Of a stretch of 64,000 nt of DNA, positions 12,688-23,714 are shown piece by piece (position 1 is the first letter of the stretch; each line of letters opens with the position of its first letter). The stretch is from Durusdinium trenchii (Eukaryota; Sar; Dinophyceae; Suessiales; Symbiodiniaceae), in NCBI GenBank assembly GCA_963970005.1, contig CAXAMN010026395.1, positions 434,582 through 498,581 of the forward strand, written 5' to 3'. The notes below the pieces were generated by a model, which did not search any database, was not told where the DNA came from, and worked only from the letters and a program-made list of their open reading frames with translations. The translations under genes and the position numbers were made by a program.

Positions 12688-15600
12688 GTTACGAAACTGA
12701 AGACGCCGTTTCACAACCTTGTGGGGGAAGACATTGCAAGAAACGGTTGACCTGGCACTAGGTGATCTGGTGATCGCATGTGATCACGACGAACAGAACA
12801 TACCAGCTTCTTCCTGTCGGGGTGACTGGCTGGACAACCCGACACTACTAGTTATAGGTCTCCATTTGACACCCTTTGAAGCACTAGGCAAATGTACAGA
12901 CCATGAAAAGGTGTGTTGGATTGTGTTGGATTTCCAAAGAAGATGGCATCCACAAGCCCCCAGAGGTCCCGCCACCTGTCCCATATTCCAAGTTGGGGCC
13001 CAAGTGAGTGGAGACGAGTGGACAACAAGTCTGGGATACTGTACCTCCCTTCATCCCTTCACTCGAAGAACCACCATTGCCATCGGATCTCCTGTGTAGG
13101 TGTGTGGTTTGTATACAAGCCCTTGACAAAAAAGGGGACCACCTAGCACGGAGGCTTACAGTAGATGCACCAGCGTAACTTCGGGTGGTTTCAAGATGCT
13201 TTATCAACCTTCCAGATTCCATGTACGTCAACTCAACATGCAAGAGTTGCAGCTTCAGTGACCTCAAATTGGGATGTTGCGCTGTTCAGAACGTGAAACA
13301 CCTTCAGGGTTCTCCTGCTCTTGTGCAGTTGTTGGAGGGACCTTCGCGTACAGGGCCCACCATGGACCCAACACCACAGAGTATTTTGTTGCATTCGGAA
13401 AATGGTCGAAACCACCACCGGTCGGGATCGTTTGTGGGGGGTCTCGGCCTCGGAGCTGATAGAGCTTGGTCGACTCTCGATCTCAGGGACCCCAAGGAGT
13501 CCAAGTCGGATCCCAAAAACCACCCGGCCTGTTGAGTATTGGGTGGGTTCGGTCTTATTTGGCACCTGTTTGGACCTGGCACGGTCTGTTTGGAGCTCGG
13601 TCTTGTTCGTCCCCTACCTTCATACGTTCTTTCATCTCGCTGATCGTTGTTTGTTTGGCACTTCTAAGACACCAACATCGCCTCAGAAGGTGGGCAGACT
13701 TCGACATGTTTCTAGAGTTTCCGAGTGCCGAAATGGGGTCCAAACTGAAATGAAAATACTCCCAAGTGTCATGAGCCATGGGTTGACATTTGCTAATCAT
13801 TACAAGCTGGTGGACCTGGTGGATCTCCAAATGCAGCGTTGGACCTGTCCACCAGGGCCGCTAGGGAGGGCCTGCATGCCACGGGCCCGTATGCCGCAAG
13901 CCTGGGACGACCAGGCTTCAAGGCTGTTGGTTGCTGACCAACGGGCATGTGAAGACCGTAGGCGCTGGGTGCTTTTTTGCGGCGGGTGCACGGTGAAGCA
14001 GAGAACGCGAAGAGAGGGTTCTCTGACTCAACCGTTCCACACCGGGGGTTGGTGAAGTACACAGAACCCCAAGATTTAGCAGCGTAACAGGCTCGACAAT
14101 GGCCATGTTTGGCATGGTTCGGCAAAAACTATGTTGCAGGATTGATTCAGGTTCACTGCATTGGATGTTACCAATCCGGTTGGCCCAGCGCAAGGGTCTT
14201 GGATGTAGGTCTATATGACTCATGGGTGGCGAAATGTTGAGCGGAGCCCTCACAGTTTCAAGATGATCCATTAAAGTTGATAGAGGATTTGTTAGGGAGT
14301 CTCAGCAAAATCCTAAGACACATGAATGTTGTTACATGTTTCTCCATTACAACACTGAAGTAGAACCGCCGCATGGGGAACCCCTTTTCATCCTCAGTCC
14401 ACTCGTCCGACGACTAGCGCCTCGCTTCGCGCTGGCGCGCCAGGATGGCTGCAGGGCTTTGTCATCCGTGGGATGGAAGTCTCCACCACTTCGGGGATCA
14501 TCAACCTCACCATTGTCCCACGGCGAAGTCGACGACCACCGTGGTGTGAATAGGTAGAAGCCGAAGACGAAACACACGTCAGACGAAGCACTGTTTCTCG
14601 TATGGTTTGTGTGGTTTGTCTTTCTTGATGTAGATGATGGAATTGTTTATTATACGGCCTTCTCTGTGCTGTTTGTTTCATTTTTTCCATGGACTGTGTT
14701 TTCTTTACAATATATAGTTCTGTGATGTTCTGTGGAGCCACAGTGGTGGAAATCAGGGACACCGTCGACCCCCGAAGCAGTAAAGTCTACAGTTCTACAT
14801 CACCAGAACATCCAGTTCTACGTCATCCAAAAGGATATCTTGGGAGTTCATACTATAGACAGTATACTCTTGAAGGACGGTCTTTTGGTTCTTCTTGAAC
14901 TCTCTCACACAAGGATGCCTGTCACCTGGTATCTTCTCTCCATGCTGGTGAAGAGTGGCCCCTACCTTGCTTGACCCAGCGCGCAAAGTAGGGTGCTTCC
15001 TCAGCACTCTTTCTTCAGTCTTCCAGCACCGTATCACACTGTGCCTATATATCCATATCCTTCGTGACCGCTGCTGAAATCAAGATCTACCGACATGCAG
15101 CAGATCAAGTCCTTTCAATCAGTTAAGCAGATCACTTCCAGTGAGAGTGTATCTCAAACTATATCTAAATTATGACATGAACCGTGAACTTGTAAACCCC
15201 CCACATGTGGTGAGCAAATCCGAACTCGGCTTTTTCGACCAAGCTGGTGAGATCAGGATGATGACAATCAGCTGATGTTGGCTGGGGGTCACGTGAGTGT
15301 GGACCAGGCCGGTGCTGGGTGCGTTTGCGGGAGGTGATGGGTGAGCCTCAGGATCTCAGAAGCAACAGTCAACTTGACTGTTGGAAAAGGCATACGTACT
15401 CTTGGCCCCGGAAGGTCCTTTTGGTTTGGAAGGGATTCAATTTTTAACTATAAAACCACTAAAGATTATATATAATCAAACAGCAACAGACCTATGGACA
15501 GCTAAGTCAAATGCATCCAAATCGCAGTGTTTGGGTTGACTTGGCCTCAATGGAAGTCCATGTTCCAGTCCGGATAGGTACTCAATGGATTTTGGTTGAG

Positions 15601-15753
15601 CTGTATCCCGTCAGAATCTCAACCGCATTGGGTCATCCACCCCGACCCGGTGGTAGATGAGTCTTCCATAAATCGGAGTCACGGTCCATGTGAATCTACA
15701 AGGGGGTAGCTTCTGGAGGTGAAACAGAACTTTGAAAGGCCGCAGCGACGGAA

Positions 15754-15867
15754 GTACCTGCACTCGACCTCTTTGTTCCTCGGAAGATGAGTACAAGATA
15801 GTACACATATAGCTGTTGTAATAGCCATGTCCCATGTTGTAGGGTACGGTATGTTGGAGGGTCCAGG
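15754..15867. mobile_element. Miniature inverted-repeat element, family 1 copy
   Basis: Begins TACCTGCACTCGACC, contains TTCCTCGGAAGATGAG and CCATGTCCCATGTTG, and ends GGAGGGTCCAGGT. A G directly before the left end creates GTACCT, a possible splice donor, and the right end is TCCAG, a possible acceptor. Confidence 0.7.
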
Positions 15868-16506
15868 TCCAGGCGAGAGTTGGCGGTATGTTTGTTTGTC
15901 CAGGCATCGCCCAAGTGCCCGATGGTGATATTTAAGTCGAACCAGCTTGGAGGTTCCCTTTAAAATTTGAGAACCATAGGTGGAGTTTCTCCAAGCCAAT
16001 GATTAAGACATACCCAAGAGCCACTGAGACGTAGTCCTTGAGCTGTGTTTTTGGAGATGGAACAAGAAACACACGAGGGTTGGACTTGGACCTGTGGCTT
16101 TTGAACGCCGGTTTTTTCGCGCTTCTTGCATTTCAGCTCGCTGGTGCGAGCGGTCACGATGTTTGGGTCGCCCTGTGTATCCAGTTCTGCCCCATGAGCT
16201 ACAGGGAGCCTGAACCTGGAGCGGCCAAGCGAGTTCCCCAACCCCGACAGCTTTCGTCACACACACTTATTCTTTGCTGATGTGAAAGCACGCAGATTGT
16301 ATGGATTGTCCACCAAGCCATGTGTGGGGCGATAAGTACGCTCCAATCAATGGGGTGAAACTTGTTTTGAATAGGCCTTGTGAAATCTGGCAAATGACCT
16401 TTTTGTGACGAGATTCGGTTAATTCTGAAGACGTTAGCCTTGGGTGTGCTATGGCGTGCTACTTGATACTACTTCTGGATGTGCCTGCTAAGTTGAACCA
16501 TTAAAA

Positions 16507-16616
16507 CCCTATAGGGATCCACATACCCTCTTTTCGAAGGTGATTGGACCTTCACTTCGCCTACATAGGTCAGTGTCTCCAATCACCTCAAAGGCATTAT
16601 GTGGATCCATATAGGG
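16507..16616. mobile_element. Small hairpin MITE, GGATCCACATA family
   Basis: Terminal inverted repeats of 19 bp (16,507-16,525 and 16,598-16,616) match at 18 positions around CCCTATAGGGATCC. An inner inverted pair, GGTGATTGGA and TCCAATCACC, extends the stem. The total length of 110 bp has no coding capacity. Related TGGATCCCTA ends occur near 6,320, 39,490, 41,990 and 42,890. Confidence 0.8.
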
Positions 16617-17840
16617 AAGAAAGAGCCTGCTTGCTTCGCAATGTGACTTCCTGTGCCAGGATGACGTGTTGCACCGCACGGGAAAGTCCGGTGGGAGCTA
16701 TACCTATGTCACTGGGACTCTGCAAGTGGAGGAAGTAAGCTCGCCACAGGTGTCAGTATGGATGGGTTCTTCCGGATGGATTTCGGCATTTTTCAACATG
16801 GTTCCATCATGTTCCATCGACAAGCTGTCCCTTGACCATGAGAAACCTGGTGGTGACACATCTTGTCAATGGCTATCAATGGCCCCACTTTTTGCTGTTC
16901 TGTGCTCAGCTTGATTGCGGAAGCGACCATTTCCCCAGCTGGGTGACACGGGGGGTCTGGGCCCACAGGCCTAGCCGGGTCGGGAGCTGGTTCGGAGGGA
17001 GCTCAGGATCTGGGATTTGAATGGATTTGACATGATTTGATGGTTTGATTTAGTTCTTTGATGCGGGGTTCTTCTTCTCAAATGGTTTGTTTCCTTGTTC
17101 CTTTGTTCCAGCCAATCCTAGCATGATTTCGTTGGAAGGATGGAGGCATGTTCAGTGAAATGAGTGGATGGCACCACTTCCAGTCCCGGAGTCCTATATT
17201 GGATGTACACTCTCTGAAACCATCATGGTGACGTTCTCTTGGCACCACCTGTTGGGTATTCGTACTTCATGGTCATCCGGATGCCATCCACAAACCCAAC
17301 TGCGCCTGGACTTCGGCACCGCAGGGGGCGAAGGAACGTTCGGAAGAAACGTCCCGGAGGGTCTGGGCCTTCACCCGGGCCTTCAAGGCCAGTAGGATGG
17401 GTCAAGATAGCAGGGCTTTCCCCTTGGACTCCAGGCTTCTGAGCACCAGCTGAGCACCCACTGCCATGCCATCACTGCCGCTGGCGCGAGGTCAAGGTCA
17501 CAGAGCAGCGGCTGTCGGTGATGACCTTGGCAAATCAACAGGGTCAGCAGAGGCTTGGAGCACCGACTGACTCTTTGGGACTGGCGGCCAGGGACCTGGA
17601 CCACCTCGACCCGACTCCTTCGTTTGCGAGAGCATGGGGCCAGCAAGAACCTATACTAGACATCGGACGATGACCTGGACCCGACCTCGTTCCCTTGGAA
17701 CATATGGGTCAATAAAAAATAGCACTGTAACACCATTATAACGTAAGTATTACGATGTATTACGTATAGTATTACGTATAGTATATATATTATATATATA
17801 CCTAGCACCAGCTTGACCTCTCTTTTTGCATGCCTCTCAA

Positions 17841-17907
17841 AAAAGACAGGTTTTAGACCTTAGGGGCCGTATTTTGGTGAAAGGGCCGTATTTTGCAAAC
17901 CCGTAGG
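17841..17907. repeat. CCGTATTTT block, left boundary of the two-gene unit
   Basis: Reads AAAGACAGGTTTT, then GGGGCCGTATTTTGG, GAAAGGGCCGTATTTTG and CCCGTAGG. The same motifs in the same order and orientation occur at 31,722-31,783, just after the last exon of unit B, and a CGTA-rich block lies between the units at 24,710. Possible terminal or subterminal direct repeats of an element. Confidence 0.65.
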
Positions 17908-18736
17908 TGAGTGGCTATAGGGCCTCTGTTGAACTGATGTTTGTTACAGGTTGACTGCATGTTGGGATGCATGCAAATACTCTGGAGACAAGATTCACAC
18001 AGGTTGACAAAACCTTATGATCGCAGCCATGTGTTTGTTGGCATTTGCCTTGAGACCCAGGTGTTTTTGGGTTCTCTAGGGCTCTTCAGCTGCTGGGTCC
18101 AAGACAAACCCGGCTCAGTGTTTGTGATGAGGCTCCATCACACTGGATTGGGCTCCATGATGAACAAACAAATGGCCCATTCAAGATATTTAAGTGTAGA
18201 TTACAATAGTAGTTGAACGCTTTCTAGTTCCTCTGAGCATCAACCTCCCATAGTTCCAAATCATCAGGAGACACTTACCTCCCTGTAAAGACTCGCCCTG
18301 CTTTGCTACCGGCTGCGCCGGTGATGCTCGACGTTTTTTTCTTCGATGGTCTGGCTTCAACTGAAGCGTCTGGGGCCTTGGTGTGGTCGGGGGAGCTGTG
18401 GCCTGGGTGCCATTGCAAACCAAAATGGTATGGGATGCTCTGCAATGGCACCAAAAGTTGGTTTGGTGGCTTTGGGAGCCATCTTTTAGGTAGGCTTTGG
18501 GAAACCTGTACTCATGTTGGTTAGTTGTGTAGGGGGAATGTGCCTTCAACCTGATAGGCAAAACAACAGAAACATGTAGCATAATGATATTCGATCAAAG
18601 TTCCATTTTCCATCCATTTCCTAGGCTGTATCCTTTCATCTCCTTCCTGTGCACTGACATGCCACTCTGCTAGTGACCGGCCAGTGCTTTTTGATCCTTA
18701 AGTGTCGCTGATAGCTCCAGCTGTCTTGCGTGGACT

Positions 18737-18949
18737 TTGGCCATGGCCTGCTTGGAAGGAGTGGCTACAGATTGGGACAGCTCAAGGGATGTCAGAAAGC
18801 TGGTGCAGAAGGGCCAGGTTCTGTTCGAGCCTTTGGAGGGGGATAATGACATTCACATCACAGTGAAAACGGCGAGCCACAACTATGAGGTCTTAGCTCC
18901 CCTTGTCCTCAGGCTGAAGAATGAGCAGAATGAAATCTGCATGCATAAG
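18737..18949 (+). CDS. Unit A exon 1: N-terminus of composite-element protein
   Basis: Opens at ATG 18,737 (a second in-frame ATG is at 18,743 in a GGCCATGG context) and codes 71 residues, ending phase 0 at AAG|GTCTCG. The sequence has charged and hydrophobic alternation (VRKLVQKGQVLFEPLEGDND) and no motif I can name. It joins in frame to exon 2 at 19,082. It is the first exon of a plus-strand chain whose first five junctions are in frame. The true start could lie upstream, but no better start was seen. Confidence 0.6.
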
Positions 18950-19081
18950 GTCTCGCAAATCCAAGTTGAGAGCCCAAGTTGCAGTAGGCATACCTGGTAC
19001 AGTAGGAGACCTCCATGAAACTGTTTAGAGTTCTGGTTTGACTTGGTCTCTCCTTCAAGCCCTGCCCATCTCAGGATGCAG

Positions 19082-19270
19082 ATCTTCTTTGAGGACATGG
19101 GCATCAAGATCTCCAAGAAGGACATCAAGAAGCAAGCCAAGATTGCCAAGAATTTTTGTGTCTTGGTGAAGAAAAAGCTGGCCAGACAGCAGGTCCCCAG
19201 AGACATCAAGTTCAGGCGGCTTTTGGCGCTTCTTGCACCTGATCGGTTTGACTTGAATGAGGACGGAATG
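19082..19270 (+). CDS. Unit A exon 2: Lys-rich helical segment
   Basis: 63 codons, phase 0 on both sides (acceptor GCAG|ATCTTC, donor ATG|GTTTGG). It reads IFFEDMGIKISKKDIKKQAK and then a basic helical stretch ending near LLALLAPDRFDLNEDG. No enzyme motif is visible. The clean exon length and boundaries argue for a genuinely spliced gene and against chance reading. It follows exon 1 after a 132-bp intron. Confidence 0.65.
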
Positions 19271-19429
19271 GTTTGGGCAAAAATGTTAGACACCCACCCC
19301 ATTTCACATCCACATTTTCAAACTTTATCAATCTTTCTCCAATGATTGGCCCTACCCAAAGTTTGGGCACTACTGCAACTTGCCAGTGCTTTACTTTGAG
19401 CCTTTGGGCTTCGAGACTGTCAAACACAG

Positions 19430-19956
19430 GAGCCCATGCCTGATGATGTGGCTGGTGATGAGGCAAAGGAGGACGGCGATGTAGAGGAACAGGAGCTCCT
19501 CTCTGATGAGGAGGAAGAAGAACAGAGAAAGGAAGCGGTCGTGCCAGCTTCTTTGCCCCTCAAGCCTTCTGAGCCCATTGCCCTGGACTCTTCACCAGAA
19601 CCATTGGTGGATGCAGTTGCGACCGGTGCTGAAGAGCAGGTGATGGAGGGTGGTCAAGAGGGCGCTGATTGTGAGATGGCTGTAGCTGCTGGAGGGGAGG
19701 CAGCAGGTCATGATCCGAAGACAGCAGCACCAGTGGAACCCTCGGAGTTGAGTGGGGCGCTAGTCTTGGAGGATGAGGACTCCAAGGAGGGACAGGAACC
19801 CGAGGGTGAAGCTGGTGAGGGTTGTGGCAAGACTGCAAGGTCTTTGGTCAAAAAGGGATGGGAGGATGAACCACCAATGTCTCAAGCTGCCAAAGCAGAG
19901 CAGTTGAAAAGGTTGGAAAAGCTGCTTGCGGATGCCAAGAAGCTGCAAACTGCAGA
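19430..19956 (+). CDS. Unit A exon 3: acidic low-complexity region
   Basis: 527 nt, phase 0 in and phase 2 out (GCAGA|GTTTCT). It encodes a strongly acidic stretch (ELLSDEEEEEQRKEA, then Ala/Glu/Gly-rich sequence), probably disordered, and ends in a helical DAKKLQTAE segment. It continues into exon 4 in the same frame with KAKKELHR, so the splice restores a continuous helix. I infer a linker or chromatin-facing region, with no function assigned. Confidence 0.65.
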
Positions 19957-20060
19957 GTTTCTTGGTTGCTCTGATGTCTTGTCATGGAAACACCCCTTTT
20001 TTGTGTCAGCTTTTGTTTCCATTTGTCACTCTTTTAGTGGCCTGCAGCTTGCTCTCTCAG

Positions 20061-20241
20061 GAAGGCCAAGAAGGAGCTTCACAGATCAGCTTCCTCTGAG
20101 ATTGTCGAGGTTGATGACTCTTTGCCCTTTGGCTTTGATGACATTGAGACTCAGGTTGCCCCGGAGCTTCTCTCGCGTGCGCAGGAGAGGTTCCTGAATG
20201 AGACTCCGCCTGAGCATGAGTTTGGCAATGACAGCAGCTTC
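20061..20241 (+). CDS. Unit A exon 4
   Basis: Phase 2 acceptor after CTCTCAG completes the Glu codon of exon 3. It reads KAKKELHRSASSEIVEVDDS, then PFGFDDIETQVAPELLSRAQ and ends FGNDSSF at a phase-0 GT donor. If the donor were not used the frame would stop two codons later, so splicing is required. The sequence is helical and acidic with no recognised domain. Confidence 0.6.
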
Positions 20242-20382
20242 GTGCCATGACTGCTCCAATAAGTTTCGCATTTTTTGGTGTCTCACGAACCCAGGTAACC
20301 GGGCTTTGTCAAAGAGGGTTTCAAGTTTTCTCCTTTGCACTGACCCGGGTAGCTCTCACACCCTCCCCTCTCTGTGAGTGAG

Positions 20383-21204
20383 GTTTTTCGTCGCCAGCAA
20401 TTTGCCATCAAGCACCAGGATGAAATTGAGAATGGCTCTGGTGGTGGCGATGGTGGAAAGGGGGATGGCAAGGACCCCCCTGAAAAGCCTGCAGATGAGG
20501 TTCCGCCTCCCTNNNNNNNNNNCCCTGAAAAGCCTGCAGATGAGGTTCCGCCTCCCTCGGACCAAGCTGAGAAGGGCTCCCCTGAAGCCAAAGCTAGTCC
20601 CAAACGGAAGTCTCGAAAGACAGCAAAGGGCAAAGCCTCTCCCAAGCCTAAGGCCAAGGCCAAGGCAAAAGGCAAGGCCCAGGCCAAGTCGAAATCAAAA
20701 GCTGCTCCCAAGAAGAGGGCAAACAGCAAGGCCCAGGAAGAGAAGCCTGCTGATGATGAGGAGCACCCGAACAAACCCGAGGCACCTGAGGCACCTGAGG
20801 CCGTTGTGCTGCCTGAGGGTTCTATGGAGCCTGAGGTCAAACCCAGTGAGGAGGCTGCGAGGATGGCTGAGGCTGAGGCCGAAGGTGGAAAAGGTGCTGG
20901 TGAAGCGTCCGGAAAGGCATTGGAAAAGAACGCCAGGCCTGCTCCCAAAAGGGGACCTCGAAGGAAATTGGCTAAGGTGCAGGAAGAGGAGCCAGGGAAA
21001 GCTGAAGGTGAGGAGCTTGGCAAGGGTGATGGCCAGGATGAAGAAAGGGCCAAGAAAAAGCCAAGGGTGTCAAATGCAGAGAAGCAGACCTTTGCCAAGA
21101 GACGTTGCCCCAACACAGAGTTTGGTGCTGCGAAGTTCAAAGCCATTCAAAAGGCTTTCTTGGAGGACATTCGACCTCTTCTTGCATCCTACTCTCACCA
21201 TGAG
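20383..21204 (+). CDS. Unit A exon 5: Lys/Pro/Ala-rich basic region
   Basis: Begins VFRRQQFAIKHQDEIENG after a GTGAG acceptor. A long Lys/Pro/Ala/Glu low-complexity tract of histone-H1-like composition (repeated PKAKAKAKGKAQAKSKSKAA) follows. The exon ends with a folded-looking segment, FAKRRCPNTEFGAAKFKAIQ, to YSHHE. The next exon joins in frame only with a GA donor (GAG|GAGAGG) at 21,205; the neighbouring GT at 21,210 would shift the frame. A 10-N assembly gap lies inside. The basic tract suggests nucleic-acid binding (inference). Confidence 0.6.
20478..20557. repeat. Assembly gap (10 N) between identical 35-bp copies
   Basis: Ns occupy 20,513-20,522. The 35 bases before the gap (20,478-20,512) are repeated exactly after it (20,523-20,557), encoding PEKPADEVPPP twice. 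The gap therefore hides either a collapsed tandem repeat or a scaffolding overlap. The true number of repeats and the local protein length are unknown. Confidence 0.95.
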
Positions 21205-21444
21205 GAGAGGTTGGTATATTTCTTTGTTATTGTGTGCACTGTCTTCTATCCAAAGATGGGTATGGCAATGCAGGTTACTGCATATTGCAGCCAAAGCATC
21301 CCCAAACATCCCAAACAAATTGTTAATAAAGACCCTTGGGTAGGAAAGGGTGCAGGTCATACTTTTAGCAGTTGTGGTGGGAAGTTATCATCCAAACTTT
21401 TACAAACATATTCTTTAGTCACTTTGGTATTTGACCTTCAGTAG

Positions 21445-21570
21445 GAAACAAAACGCTGGAGAACAGCTGTGCTCCAGGACCGCTTCTGGAGCTTCTGCAA
21501 TGAAGAGTGGCGTGGGACCGATGTTCAGCTGGCCAACCTTTTGGATTTGGCAAAGGGGGGCCTCACAAAA
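21445..21570 (+). CDS. Unit A exon 6
   Basis: 42 codons between CTTCAGTAG and an AAA|GTATGT donor, phase 0 on both sides. It reads ETKRWRTAVLQDRFWSFCNE and then DVQLANLLDLAKGGLTK. Aromatic-rich helices suggest a folded domain. From memory, the pattern of a basic segment followed by FWSFC is seen in abundant dinoflagellate proteins of this type, but no function is known to me. Confidence 0.55.
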
Positions 21571-22082
21571 GTATGTGGCCCAGCATATCAGCTGATAGTG
21601 TGCCCCTTTTTTCGGGGAGTTTGATCTATTTGGGATGAAGCTTCTCAAAGCTTCATGGCAGACCATGGGGTTCAACGCACTGGCATAGATTAAGCTGGGC
21701 TCCAAGACCTGTGATCCAGTGATCCTTTTGAAACCTTACTAGCCAACTCTTATAATAATTATAGGGGTTGTGCTGTGGTAGGAGCAAAGCGCAGGTCCAA
21801 TGGGGTTCCAACCTTCTGTCCAGACTGCCCGTTGACAACTTTGCCAGGAAAAAAATGGTCAATCTTTCACAGCAACATGAGTCCCTCAACTCCTTCAACC
21901 CTCTTGCTTAGAAGGAAGTGTGTTCAATGACATGACACCCAGTGTATGTCACTTCCCAATGCCCAGTGTAGGTCACTTCCCAACTCGACCAATCCCCATC
22001 TCTTGGACACCACGCTGGCTCCCACTGTGGCTGAGGCTGAACGCTCTGCGTGGATCCTGCCGGGATGAGGACATCTGGTCAG

Positions 22083-22352
22083 AAAGCTCGCAAATCTGGC
22101 TTTCTTTTGGGCCAGTGTTCTTTTGTTGTTCGATGTTGCCCTGCAAATGTGGCATATAGGGCACTGCTATCTTCTTGTTTGAAAATTGCTGTGTGTGGCA
22201 CAGTTGAAGCACAGCTGAAGTGTCTAGCGCACATCTGGCCCAAACGGAGTGACAACATTGACCCCAGCATGGCAGTGCCCCCCTCCAACATGGACTTCTT
22301 GGAAATTCTGCTGAAGCGATTGCATAGTTTGGGGGCGCCCAAGGCTAGGGGC
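22083..22352 (+). CDS. Unit A exon 7: conserved helical region
   Basis: Acceptor GGTCAG|AAA keeps phase 0. It reads KARKSGFLLGQCSFVVRCCP, then LKIAVCGTVEAQLKCLAHIW and ends near LLKRLHSLGAPKAR. The donor is unresolved (GC at 22,351 or GT at 22,354). A further short exon probably lies at 22,392-22,500 (reading RSQYEYDLAGFAVLRDPPGP). The domain is unrecognised and sits just upstream of the methyltransferase-like exons. Confidence 0.5.
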
Positions 22353-22577
22353 AGTTTGTGTGAGAAACCTTTTTGTTGACTTGACTTTCAGTTTCCGGTC
22401 TCAGTATGAGTATGACCTTGCAGGTTTTGCTGTCTTGCGTGATCCTCCTGGCCCTCAATTCGAAGGTGGAGGTCTTGAACCAGGATGGGGGGCGCAAGGG
22501 TCCTCGCATGAATGAAAATGCAGTCCTGCAATGTTATTGTTTGAGTTGGGAACGGTTGGGGACCGATTGACACACTC

Positions 22578-22826
22578 ATGCCTCTATTAGAGGCCTATGA
22601 GTTCGTGGAGCTGTTCAGTGGTGCAGCTTGGGTAAGTCGTTGCATGAGAACATCGGGTAGGTCAGTTGCCAGCCTCGATATCAACTTGAACAAGGATGAA
22701 TTCTTCTCATCTTCTTCATGGAAGACTGACCCATGGGATCTTCTATCAGATTCAGGATTTGCGTTCCTTTCCCTGACAAGCTGCACCCTTTATTCATGGG
22801 AGACTTCGGAATTTATAACCATCAAG
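22578..22826 (+). CDS. Unit A: methyltransferase-like motif I exon
   Basis: Encodes YEFVELFSGAAWVSRCMRTS, closing the strand with VASLDI. The pattern ELFSG..x-S....G....LDI matches motif I (SAM-binding, ELFAG/D..G) of DNA cytosine-5 methyltransferases and other Rossmann-fold methyltransferases. The exon runs on through DLLSDSGFAF and ends at a candidate AAG|GTACCT donor. An internal GG|GTAAGTCG could also act as donor but would destroy the motif. Residues corresponding to motifs IV, VI and VIII follow in the next three exons in the canonical order. Whether it is active is unknown; the glycine-rich loop is weak (SGAA). Confidence 0.5.
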
Positions 22827-23030
22827 GTACCTTATAACTATGAGGGTCCTGCCTCAACACATGGACAATTTGGTTTACTCACATCATTTACTCACATACT
22901 GTTTTTCCTAAAATCTATCCGCAATCTCGCAGGTGAGAATCATAGTTGCATGTCTGAAGGATTGCAATTGTTTGGTTCTTTTGTTCGGAGGGTGCCCTCA
23001 ACCAAGGTTAGCACTGGCTACAATTCTATG

Positions 23031-23180
23031 CTGCAAGTGGGACTCAGCATTGGTTCTAATCGGCTTGGACTGTAGAAGCTTTTGTACTGTCAATGCTGGG
23101 ACGCATCAAAGAACACCATGGAGACCAATGGGTATAGAGGACTATCCTTCAGTTACATCTGGCAATCAGCTTTGTGCTCG
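23031..23180 (+). CDS. Unit A: methyltransferase-like motif IV exon
   Basis: Reads VLIGLDCRSFCTVNAGTHQR and ends TSGNQLCAR at a clean TCG|GTAGCA donor. C.SF..N.G...R resembles motif IV of C5-methyltransferases, where the Cys of PCQ.FS is the nucleophile; here the preceding Pro is replaced (LDC). The spacing to motif I fits after removing the intron. The acceptor is not certain (GCAAG|TGG at 23,031 is the best candidate). This is a by-eye alignment. Confidence 0.5.
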
Positions 23181-23455
23181 GTAGCATGGCTGCCATCCAT
23201 TCATCCACACGTTCAACCCATTTAAAATTAACTGAAGATACTTTTGGGGTGTCCGATACAAACATTGTTGATGTTGTAAAGAAGCCCCAAGAAACATGCC
23301 AATAAAATACCTACATTACCTTCCAAGTTTTGGGTACAAGAAGGTTCTTTACCATTTCCCCAACCTCATTTCTCGTCTTCTTGCGCAAAACTCAGTAGGG
23401 AGCTTTGCGTTCCCCCAACAGAAGTCCCACTAGTCCCACCAATCGTGTTCCAAGG

Positions 23456-23566
23456 ACATGCCTCCTTCTGCTCATCATTGTAGCGATGGGCAACACCTTC
23501 GTCTTGGAGCAGCCAAACAAATCCATGCTCCCTTGGCACCCACGCGTCGTCGAGGTTTTCAGGGCT
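23456..23566 (+). CDS. Unit A: methyltransferase-like motif VI exon
   Basis: Reads CLLLLIIVAMGNTFVLEQPN, then KSMLPWHPRVVEVFR. A hydrophobic strand ending in LEQPN sits where C5-methyltransferases carry motif VI (ENV), with Gln-Pro replacing Asn-Val. The strand precedes a helix as in the fold. Boundaries are approximate: acceptor near CCAAG at 23,455, donor unresolved near 23,566. Confidence 0.45.
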
Positions 23567-23714
23567 ATCCCACAGGCACAAGATTCCAAACTTTAGCTTG
23601 CCGTGTGAGGAGTACCTGCAGTTTTTTGAAAGCCTCCCTTGTTGTTAATTGGATTTGGTTGGAAGCTGAGGGCTCTTGTTTGTCCTGGCCCCTTTTGGAA
23701 AATCTTTGGTGCAC

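Larger units (their letters stand above)
10443..17840. other. Repeat-rich stretch, no supported complete gene
   Basis: Holds the elements listed separately, an exon-like coiled patch at 12,636-12,687 and a GC-rich open frame near 13,800-14,055. An AT-rich microsatellite with TTACGTATAG units lies at 17,740-17,800. The 244-residue frame at 13,321-14,055 is the longest here but has irregular composition and no motif. I see nothing else I can name. Confidence 0.55.

Noticed and set aside
13321..14055. Longest plain open frame in the left part (244 codons, plus strand)
   Set aside because: Composition is irregular, no motif or repeat of domain type, overlapping open frames on the other strand are equally long, and only its GC-rich 3' third could be an exon.
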